From the NCBI GenBank assembly GCA_040877415.1, contig JBBDNV010000093.1, positions 1 through 23,913 on the forward strand: a stretch of 23,913 nucleotides of DNA, in the 5' to 3' direction. Source of the stretch: JBBDNV01 sp040877415. Lineage in GTDB: Bacteria > Planctomycetota > Planctomycetia > Pirellulales > PALSA-1355. The notes beneath the pieces were generated by a model, which did not search any database, was not told the DNA's origin, and saw only the letters and a program-made list of their open reading frames with translations. Below, piece after piece: positions 1 to 5,230 of this stretch (position 1 is the stretch's first letter; each line of letters begins with the position of its first letter). The translations under genes were made by a program, and so were the position numbers.

Positions 1-119
1 GCACGGCGTTATCGAATGCCGCCAGCATTGCCGGGCTGATGCTCACGACCGAGGCGCTGGTGACCACGCTGGACAAAGAAGACAAAGACAAGAACCGCGT
101 GGAAGGCAGCATCCGCTAG
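1..119 (+). CDS. groEL: Chaperonin GroEL, C-terminal end (partial)
   Basis: The gene runs in from the left edge. The reading frame starts at base 3 and gives 38 residues before a TAG at 117-119. The peptide holds the GroEL equatorial-domain C-terminal signature NAASIAGLMLTTEALVT, which is very close to the canonical NAAS(V/I)AGLMITTE. GroEL forms the double-ring ATP-dependent folding chamber in the cytoplasm. The tail after this signature is charged (DKEDKDKNRVEGSIR) and lacks the Gly-Gly-Met repeats that normally project into the cavity, so this may be a specialised paralogue rather than the main housekeeping copy. A strong hairpin terminator follows 36 bases after the stop, separating it from dnaJ. 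Identification of the family is secure; the paralogue status is inference. Confidence 0.93.
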   Translation, partial: TALSNAASIAGLMLTTEALVTTLDKEDKDKNRVEGSIR

Positions 120-155
120 AGCATACGCATCCTACCAAGGGAATCGCCGCTTGAC

Positions 156-188
156 GGGCCACTTCAGCACCCCTGGAGTGGCCCTTTT
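156..188 (+). terminator. Rho-independent terminator of groEL
   Basis: A perfect 8-bp stem, GGGCCACT at 156-163 and AGTGGCCC at 177-184, encloses a 13-nt loop and is followed directly by TTTT at 185-188. It lies just downstream of the groEL stop codon in the sense orientation. Confidence 0.85.
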
Positions 189-254
189 GCGGCGCAGGGA
201 ATTTCGACCAATCCCGACGCGCAAGCGAGCGGACACGGCCGCAATGGCTCCCCT

Positions 255-272
255 GACGCTCGCCTGAGCGTC
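255..272. repeat. Extragenic perfect hairpin upstream of dnaJ
   Basis: GACGCTC at 255-261 and GAGCGTC at 266-272 form a perfect 7-bp stem with a 4-nt loop (GCCT). There is no T-tract, so it does not look like an intrinsic terminator. It sits in the 183-base gap between the groEL terminator and dnaJ and resembles a REP-type palindrome. No CIRCE-like heat-shock operator (TTAGCACTC-N9-GAGTGCTAA) was seen in this gap. Confidence 0.5.
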
Positions 273-321
273 GGACTGGTGTGCACGCGAAATTGCTGCA
301 TACGCCGGTCGGCGGGCGGCC

Positions 322-327
322 TATAAT
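322..327 (+). promoter_or_regulatory. Candidate -10 element for dnaJ
   Basis: A consensus TATAAT lies 53 bases before the preferred dnaJ start. No good -35 hexamer is found at 16-18 bases upstream; TTGCTG at 293-298 is too far away. The assignment rests on the -10 box and its position only. Confidence 0.35.
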
Positions 328-380
328 TGAACGAAGCCCGCTCTTTCTGAGACGAGACCCAACGTAAGCCCATGGTGAAA

Positions 381-1493
381 ATGGCCGGCAAACGTGACTA
401 CTACGAGGTGCTCGGCGTCGATCGGTCCTGTTCGGACAAAACGATCGCCGACGCGTACCGCAAGCTAGCCATCAAGTATCATCCCGACAAAAACCCCGGC
501 GACGAAGAGGCGGTCGTGTCGTTCAAAGAGGCCGCCGAGGCGTTCGAGGTGTTGGGCGACCGCGAAAAGCGCTCCCGCTACGACCGCCACGGGCATGCCG
601 CTTTCGACGGCTCGGCCCGCGGCTTTGCCGACATCAACGATATCTTCGCCGCGTTCGGCGATGTTTTCGGCGACAGTGGCTTCGGCGACCTGTTTGGCGG
701 TCGGAACCGTGCCACGAAGGGTGCCGACGTCCGCTGCGACGTGACGCTCGATCTGCTGGAAGCCGCGCGCGGCGTGACGAAGACGGTCGAGTTTTCGCGG
801 CACGAAGCGTGCGCCGACTGCGGCGGTTCGGGGGCCAAACCGGGCTCGAGCCGCGCGCGATGCGGCTACTGCGGCGGAAGGGGACACGTGGTGCAGGCCA
901 CCGGCATCTTTCGCGTGCAGACCGCGTGCCCGTCGTGTCACGGGGCCGGCTCGATCGTCAAGGACCCTTGTCCGAAATGCCGCGCCGCCGGGTTCGTGCT
1001 GGGCAAGGTGCGTCGCGAGGTGAAAATTCCCGCCGGCATCGACGACCAGATGCGAGTCCGGCTGCCGGGCGAAGGAGAGCCTAGCCCGCGCGGCGGCCCG
1101 CGCGGCGATTGCTATTGCTTCGTCGCGGTCAAGGAGCATCCGCTGTTCCAGCGCGACGGAGAAAACTTGATTGTGCGCGTGCCGATCGCCTATACGCAGG
1201 CCGCGCTGGGCGCGACCATCGAAGTGCCCACGCTCGCGGGCCGGCACGAATTGAAGATTCCCGCCGGCACGCCAACCGGCGAGGTGTTCCGGCTGCGGGG
1301 CCGGGGCATGCCCAGCCTGCGCGGCCGCGGCGCGGGAAATCTGCTCGTACAAGTGAATGTCGAAGTTCCCAAATCCTTGAGCCCCCACCAGCAAGAACTG
1401 CTGCGCAAGCTGGCCGAACAGGAGCACGTCGAAGTCAGCCCGCACCGCAAGAGCTTTTTCGATAAGGTGCGCGAGTATTTCGGCCAGCTATAG
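381..1493 (+). CDS. dnaJ: Chaperone protein DnaJ (Hsp40)
   Basis: DnaJ is the co-chaperone that delivers clients to DnaK and stimulates its ATPase. The 370-residue protein has the usual type I order. A J domain occupies about residues 1-70, with the HPD motif at 34-36. A short Gly/Phe-rich linker follows, then a zinc-binding region (about 144-208) with four Cys pairs, then the C-terminal client-binding domains. The first three zinc motifs fit CxxCxGxG; the fourth is CPKCRAAG and lacks the first glycine. The ATG at 381 was chosen because it gives the normal MxxKRDYYEVLG beginning; an in-frame ATG at 372 would add three residues. Neither start has a clear Shine-Dalgarno. grpE follows 26 bases downstream, which suggests an operon. 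No dnaK is present in the window. Confidence 0.96.
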   Translation: MAGKRDYYEVLGVDRSCSDKTIADAYRKLAIKYHPDKNPGDEEAVVSFKEAAEAFEVLGDREKRSRYDRHGHAAFDGSARGFADINDIFAAFGDVFGDSGFGDLFGGRNRATKGADVRCDVTLDLLEAARGVTKTVEFSRHEACADCGGSGAKPGSSRARCGYCGGRGHVVQATGIFRVQTACPSCHGAGSIVKDPCPKCRAAGFVLGKVRREVKIPAGIDDQMRVRLPGEGEPSPRGGPRGDCYCFVAVKEHPLFQRDGENLIVRVPIAYTQAALGATIEVPTLAGRHELKIPAGTPTGEVFRLRGRGMPSLRGRGAGNLLVQVNVEVPKSLSPHQQELLRKLAEQEHVEVSPHRKSFFDKVREYFGQL

Positions 1494-1519
1494 ACGGCTC
1501 GAGGACGGAGGTTTTTTGA

Positions 1520-2098
1520 ATGTCGAAGCATTGGACCGAACGGACCGGCGAACGTGAACTGCCTCCGCCGGAACAGAACCGTACCGACGGGGCCGAGGCG
1601 GCCGACGCGGCTTTCGCGGCCAGCGAAACAGAAATCGCGAAGCTCCGGGCCGACCTCCAGGACGCTGCGGATCGGGTGCTGCGGGCCCAGGCCGAATTGG
1701 ACAACTATCGCAAGCGGGCTCGCCGCGAGCTGGACGACGAACGGCGCTACGCGGCGATGCCCCTGTTGCGCGACCTGCTGCCGGTGCTCGACAACATACA
1801 TCGGGCCATTGAGGCGGCGGAAATATCGCCGCACGCCGTGGGGCTCCTGGACGGCGTGAAGCTCGTCGCTCAAAGCCTCCAATCCGTGCTTGCCAAGCAC
1901 GATTGCAAGCGGATCGATGCCTTGGGCAAACCGTTCGATCCGGCCTTTCACGAGGCGATCTCCCAGCAGCCCGCGGCCGATCATCCGCCGGGCACCGCCG
2001 TGCTCGTCGCCCAGGACGGCTACGTGTTGCACGAGCGGGTCGTCCGGCCCGCGCAAGTCATCGTTTCCACGTCGCCCGAGAGTTCCGAAATGTCCTGA
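1520..2098 (+). CDS. grpE: Nucleotide exchange factor GrpE
   Basis: GrpE releases ADP from DnaK and so completes the DnaK-DnaJ cycle in the cytoplasm. The 192-residue protein has an acidic, variable N-terminus, then a predicted long coiled coil (about 35-80) running into RAQAELDNYRKRARRE, a typical GrpE dimer helix. The C-terminal beta domain follows, with FDPAFHEAISQQP and a region ending RPAQVIVS. The length is normal for the family. A clear Shine-Dalgarno (GGAGG at 1507-1511) sits 8 bases before the ATG. It is placed 26 bases after dnaJ and 61 bases before the FmdB-type gene, so the three are probably co-transcribed. The order dnaJ-grpE without dnaK differs from the common grpE-dnaK-dnaJ arrangement. 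Confidence 0.96.
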   Translation: MSKHWTERTGERELPPPEQNRTDGAEAADAAFAASETEIAKLRADLQDAADRVLRAQAELDNYRKRARRELDDERRYAAMPLLRDLLPVLDNIHRAIEAAEISPHAVGLLDGVKLVAQSLQSVLAKHDCKRIDALGKPFDPAFHEAISQQPAADHPPGTAVLVAQDGYVLHERVVRPAQVIVSTSPESSEMS

Positions 2099-2159
2099 AG
2101 CCAACAGCGCAGCTTACATGGCGCTCTTTTCAGTTTTGTCAGTGGGAGGTCGCCGGTTT

Positions 2160-2489
2160 ATGCCAACGTACGACTATCAATGCGATAGTTGCGGCCACAA
2201 GTTCGAGTTGTTCCAGTCCATGAAAGACGAGGCCGTGCGCAAGTGCCCCAAATGCAAGAAACTGAAATTGCGGCGGCTGTTCGGCACCGGCGCGGCGCTC
2301 GTCTTCAAGGGATCGGGCTTTTACCAGACCGACTATCGCAGTGAGGCGTACAAGAAAGCCGCGAAAGCCGATTCCCTCGGCGATGATAAATCAGCCGGCA
2401 GCAAGTCGACCGGCGACGGCGCGGGCAAGGCATCTTCCGACGGCGCTTCGAGCGGCAACAAGTCGAGCCGTGAGAAATCCTCCGATTAG
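2160..2489 (+). CDS. FmdB-family zinc-ribbon protein
   Basis: This is a 109-residue protein of the FmdB/CxxC_CXXC_SSSS family, named from a putative regulator of formamidase genes; its real role is not established. The N-terminal zinc ribbon is obvious: MPTYDYQCDSCGHKFE, with Cys at 8 and 11, and a second pair CPKC at 29-32. The RRLFGTG and FKGSGFYQTDY segments that follow are typical of the family. The C-terminal third is low-complexity and rich in Lys, Ser, Gly and Asp. The start is set by GGGAGG at 2144-2149, 10 bases upstream of the ATG. A longer in-frame extension back into grpE was rejected because it overlaps that gene and lacks family similarity. Close linkage to grpE suggests shared transcription. 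Confidence 0.9.
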   Translation: MPTYDYQCDSCGHKFELFQSMKDEAVRKCPKCKKLKLRRLFGTGAALVFKGSGFYQTDYRSEAYKKAAKADSLGDDKSAGSKSTGDGAGKASSDGASSGNKSSREKSSD

Positions 2490-2500
2490 GTGCCGCCAGC

Positions 2501-2555
2501 GTGCCACTGGCAACTGGCCAGTGCAAAAACGCACGGGCAAGGTGCCTGTGGCACC
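2501..2555. repeat. Cluster of three short inverted repeats (REP-like)
   Basis: Three adjacent hairpins fill the gap after the FmdB-type gene. CACTGGC at 2505-2511 pairs with GCCAGTG at 2517-2523. GTGC at 2521-2524 pairs with GCAC at 2531-2534. GGTGCC at 2541-2546 pairs with GGCACC at 2550-2555. The shared GTGCCACTGG/CCAGTG wording suggests one REP-like element rather than chance. There is no T-tract, so any terminator role is uncertain. Confidence 0.5.
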
Positions 2556-2581
2556 GGACAGAGAATGGCAACGGTGTTTCG

Positions 2582-2776
2582 ATGGCCCTGGTTCACTGTC
2601 CAACTTGCGCAAAACCGATCGACCCGCAAGCGTCCCGCTGGCTGCCCTTTTGCAGCGAGCGCTGCCGGCAGATCGATCTGAACCGCTGGTTGAAAGAGGA
2701 AATCTCCTTACCGTATCACGAATTGGCCGATGACGGCCGGTCCGACAGGCTGCCCGACAAAGACGACGAGCAATAG
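2582..2776 (+). CDS. yacG: YacG-family zinc-binding protein (DNA gyrase inhibitor)
   Basis: This is a 64-residue protein with the YacG zinc signature: CPTC at residues 6-9 and CSERC at 24-28 (Cys 6, 9, 24, 28). The conserved helix RCRQIDLNRWLKEE follows, then an acidic tail. In E. coli YacG binds the GyrB subunit and blocks DNA binding by gyrase; that role is carried over by family membership only. The ATG at 2582 gives the normal length. Earlier in-frame starts (GTG at 2501) would translate the inverted-repeat cluster and were rejected. No good Shine-Dalgarno is visible. It is the last of the small genes following dnaJ-grpE on this strand, 92 bases after the FmdB-type gene. Confidence 0.9.
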   Translation: MALVHCPTCAKPIDPQASRWLPFCSERCRQIDLNRWLKEEISLPYHELADDGRSDRLPDKDDEQ

Positions 2777-2952
2777 CCGTCCCGCCAAACAGCCGCGCGA
2801 GCGCCGATCACGGTGGTCCTCTCGACTCATCGCACCCTCAGGTTCCGCAAGAACATCGCTGAATTCACCGTCGCCGGCCCGCTCGGTTCGTAGGCAGGGG
2901 AATTGGGCCGCACTTTCCCCGATTTCCTATTCTTGCCGAGTTCCACAATCCT

Positions 2953-2968
2953 TATAATTGCCGGCAAT
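2953..2968 (+). promoter_or_regulatory. Candidate promoter with overlapping palindromic operator
   Basis: A consensus TATAAT at 2953-2958 precedes the membrane-protein gene by 55 bases. A perfect 12-bp palindrome, ATTGCCGGCAAT at 2957-2968, overlaps it and covers the predicted transcription start near 2965. Such a position would suit repressor binding. The -35 is weak: TTGCCG at 2933-2938 has only a 14-base spacer. Confidence 0.4.
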
Positions 2969-3013
2969 CTGGGGCATTTCAGGACGACTCGGCATTGACA
3001 TGGAATCATCATA

Positions 3014-4225
3014 ATGGCTGACGATCACGGTACCCTTCGCGCTATTGCCTGGCAGCAGGTGTTTCCCTCGCTGCGGCTGTTTTCGGCGCTGCGGATGGCC
3101 CTGAATTTCAAGGCGCTCGTGTTGGCGGCGATTGCGGTTGCCGGCATGGTGGCCGGCTGGCGGATTTTGGGCAACCTGTTTGCCGACAGCGATAACCCAT
3201 CCTTGGCGGCCCAAATTGCGTTTTTTGACACCTGGCCGTGGGAGGTGCGCGTCGCCAGTGCGCCTTTGGAGCGGCTTGTGTCGCTCGAAACGTGGCCATC
3301 CGAGAGCCCGCTGTTGGTCGCCTGGAACCAGACGAGCGCGCCGTTTCGTCAAATGTATCAGGCGCCGAGCTTCGCGAACTTCGCTTACCTGCTGTGTTGC
3401 GCCTTGTGGAGCCTGCTGGTGTGGGCCTTTTTCGGCGCGTGCATCACGCGGCTGGCGGCCGTCTCGTTTGCTCGGCGCGAAAACGCTTCGCTCGGGCAAT
3501 TGGCCGCATTCGTCAGTCCGCGCTTGAGCGCCTATTTCGTCGCGCCGCTGTTTCCCATTCTGGGCACGTTTTTGATGGCGTTGTTCATGGCGGCGCTGGG
3601 GGCTTTGATGCGCACCGACGTCGGAGTCATCCTGGCCTCGCTCGCCTGGCCGCTGGTGCTGTTGGGCTCGTTTGTGATGGCCTTCCTGTTATTGGGACTG
3701 TTCTTCGGGTTTCCGTTGATGTGGGGCTCGATCAGCGCCGAAGGGACCGACTCGTTCGGCGCGCTAAGCCATTCCTATTCCTACGTCTACCAGCGGCCGC
3801 TCCTGTATCTCGCCTACGCCGTTATCGCCGGGATCATCGGTGTGCTCGGCTCGTACCTGGTCTCGTTGTTTTCCCTGTGGATTCTGGAATTGAGCCGATG
3901 GGGGGTCAGTTGGGGAAGCGGGGCCGCGCGGTTCTCAGTCATCGAGGGTCCCGAGTCAATGGGCCCAATCGCCGATACCGGCGCGGCGATCATCGCATTC
4001 TGGACCAACTGTGTGCACACGCTGGCGTTCGGGTTCATCTTCAGCTACTTCTGGTCGGCTACCACGGTGATCTACTTCTTGCTGCGGCGGCAGGTCGACG
4101 CCACGGAACTGGATGAAGTTTACATGCCCGATGAGCACGATCAGCACGGTCTTCCACCGCTCAAGACGGGCCCCGACGGCATGCCGGCCCCGGTTGACGA
4201 CCCGGAGCCCTTAGGAGCGTGTTGA
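3014..4225 (+). CDS. Polytopic inner-membrane protein of unknown function
   Basis: I do not recognise a characterised family. The 403-residue protein is strongly hydrophobic, with about six to seven membrane segments. The clearest lie near residues 33-52, 119-143, 173-197, 204-237 (long, perhaps two), 262-292 and 328-360. A hydrophilic stretch (about 55-115) lies between the first two. A polar loop around 242-260 reads EGTDSFGALSHSYSYVYQRP, which looks conserved in style and may be functional. The C-terminal 40 residues are acidic and proline-rich and probably cytoplasmic. There is no obvious transporter or enzyme motif. The ATG at 3014 has only a weak ribosome site. The last codons and the TGA lie inside an inverted-repeat element, so the C-terminal tail may be secondary. 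It could be transcribed alone from the TATAAT at 2953. Confidence 0.8.
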   Translation: MADDHGTLRAIAWQQVFPSLRLFSALRMALNFKALVLAAIAVAGMVAGWRILGNLFADSDNPSLAAQIAFFDTWPWEVRVASAPLERLVSLETWPSESPLLVAWNQTSAPFRQMYQAPSFANFAYLLCCALWSLLVWAFFGACITRLAAVSFARRENASLGQLAAFVSPRLSAYFVAPLFPILGTFLMALFMAALGALMRTDVGVILASLAWPLVLLGSFVMAFLLLGLFFGFPLMWGSISAEGTDSFGALSHSYSYVYQRPLLYLAYAVIAGIIGVLGSYLVSLFSLWILELSRWGVSWGSGAARFSVIEGPESMGPIADTGAAIIAFWTNCVHTLAFGFIFSYFWSATTVIYFLLRRQVDATELDEVYMPDEHDQHGLPPLKTGPDGMPAPVDDPEPLGAC

Positions 4226-4306
4226 AAAACTGGGACAGGCACCTCGCGACCGCCGTTTTTCGCGGGTCTTGCCGCGACGTGCTCGGAGCCAGTCCCATTT
4301 TTCAAC
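4221..4306. repeat. REP/MITE-like inverted repeat at a convergent junction
   Basis: GTTGAAAAACTGGGAC at 4221-4236 is mirrored by GTCCCATTTTTCAAC at 4292-4306, with one base missing from one arm. Shorter imperfect pairings lie inside (for example GACC 4248-4251 with GGTC 4265-4268). The end-to-end size is 86 bases. Runs of A and T at the outer ends would let it terminate transcription from both sides. It lies between the plus-strand membrane protein and the minus-strand pseudo-receiver gene, and it contains the stop codon of the former. The GTTGAAAAA...GGGAC wording resembles dispersed repeats I recall from planctomycete genomes; that is memory, not a search. Confidence 0.65.
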
Positions 4307-4353
4307 GGCCTGTTAGACGCCGAGGGGGGCCGCAAAACTCGCGGCTAGCACGG

Positions 4354-4710
4354 CTACGTTGCGTAGCGCTTGAGCATCGCCGCCATGTCGGCATGGAACT
4401 GTCCGCGCGAAACGACCAGGCTAAAGCCGGCTTCCGCGGCCGCCGCCAGCCGCTGTTTGTGCACGTGCGGACCAAAGGCGACCGTCGTGGCTCCCGGCGG
4501 CAGCAGCGGCTGCAAGCGCTCAATAAGCTGCCGCGGATCGAGCCCGGGGTGGCTCAGATCGACGACCACCAGCCGCGGCGACAGACTTACGGCTTTGGCC
4601 AGCAGCGCGTCCTCGGCGGCGACGATTGCAATTTCGACGCCGGCGCGGCCGGCCGCGGCCACCACCTGCGACTGCATGAAAAGGTCGGAAATCAAGGCCA
4701 GAGCGGACAT
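4354..4710 (-). CDS. Degenerate receiver-domain (pseudo-receiver) protein
   Basis: This is a 118-residue stand-alone protein with a CheY-like alternation of beta strands and helices. LVVVDLSHPGLD gives an Asp at 51 where the phosphorylated residue would be. Other receiver hallmarks are missing. The N-terminal acidic pair is reduced to one Asp at 9, the Thr/Ser switch position is Gly 80 (VAFG), and the conserved Lys is Arg 102 (VSRGQ). It also carries a GPHVHKQRL stretch. Phospho-signalling is therefore doubtful; a protein-protein role is more likely. The ATG at 4710 is 29 bases after the end of the PII-like gene, so the two are probably one operon. The adjacent REP-like repeat may end the transcript. 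The fold assignment is an inference from pattern. Confidence 0.72.
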   Translation of the reverse strand: MSALALISDLFMQSQVVAAAGRAGVEIAIVAAEDALLAKAVSLSPRLVVVDLSHPGLDPRQLIERLQPLLPPGATTVAFGPHVHKQRLAAAAEAGFSLVVSRGQFHADMAAMLKRYAT

Positions 4711-4739
4711 AGCTGAGCGACCTGCCGGCCGTGGATGGC

Positions 4740-5087
4740 TCACACCGCCTCGGGGCCGCGCGCGTTGCCGGCGATGTCGATCGCCTCGTCCCCCGGCAGC
4801 ACGAAGATTTTGCCGTCGCCGATATTGCCTTCGGGCCCGGTCCGGGCCACGTTGGTGACGGTTTCGACGGTGCGCTCCAGGAAATCGTCGTTGACCATGA
4901 TTTCCAACGCGACTTTGCGCAGCAAGTTCGTGCGATATTCGTTGCCGCGGTAGTATTCGGTCTGGCCGCGCTGGCGGCCGTAACCCTGTGCGTCGCAAAC
5001 GGTCATCCGCGTCACGCCGATCTTCACCAGCGCTTCGCGCACGGCGCTGAGCTTGGTGGGCTGAATGATGGCGATCACCATTTTCAT
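4740..5087 (-). CDS. PII-family nitrogen/carbon signalling protein (atypical)
   Basis: PII proteins are trimers that sense ATP/ADP and 2-oxoglutarate and control nitrogen metabolism through a flexible T-loop. This 115-residue protein aligns with GlnB throughout. The T-loop segment YGRQRGQTEYYRGNEY retains Tyr 51, the uridylylation site, and the core GDGKIFV motif is intact at 90-96. Two departures stand out. The B-loop reads TGPEGNIGDGK, three residues longer than in E. coli GlnB. The C-terminal segment reads EAIDIAGNARG where GlnB has VIRIRTGE, so Asp 104 and Ala 106 replace the two ATP-phosphate-binding arginines. Nucleotide binding may thus be weakened or different. The ATG at 5087 is preceded by AGGGG about 10 bases upstream. 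It is followed after 29 bases by the pseudo-receiver gene. No ammonium transporter or glnD is nearby. Confidence 0.9.
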   Translation of the reverse strand: MKMVIAIIQPTKLSAVREALVKIGVTRMTVCDAQGYGRQRGQTEYYRGNEYRTNLLRKVALEIMVNDDFLERTVETVTNVARTGPEGNIGDGKIFVLPGDEAIDIAGNARGPEAV

Positions 5088-5123
5088 GGTCGGGATTCCC
5101 CTGCGCTTGCCGAGACGGCTTGT

Positions 5124-5132
5124 AGCATATCA
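5124..5132 (-). promoter_or_regulatory. Candidate extended -10 promoter for the PII-like gene
   Basis: On the minus strand TGATATGCT (5132 down to 5124) fits an extended -10 (TG-N-TATGCT) and would give a leader of about 30 bases. No convincing -35 or sigma-54 box was found. Confidence 0.3.
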
Positions 5133-5230
5133 CGCCCTCGCTGCTTTGGGAAAGCGGGTAATGCCCTATGTCCTAACAGTGTGTTGCTGGGCTGGGCCTT
5201 CCGTTTCCGCGCGCCCGGCAGATGCTAGGC

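Noticed and set aside
255..272. Hairpin before dnaJ as a CIRCE heat-shock operator
   Set aside because: The arm sequence and spacing do not match CIRCE (9-base arms TTAGCACTC/GAGTGCTAA with a 9-base spacer).
1190..2104. A 304-codon minus-strand frame across dnaJ and grpE
   Set aside because: It spans two real genes and their spacer in antisense, with no domain.
2786..2890. An open stretch ending in LRFRKNIAEFTVAGPLGS and TAG, which looks protein-like
   Set aside because: It has no convincing start or ribosome site, it is short, and no family was recognised; it may be chance or a gene remnant.
4221..4306. Inverted repeat as a CRISPR or riboswitch
   Set aside because: There is only one copy with no spacer series, it lies between two gene 3' ends, and it has no riboswitch-like conserved core.
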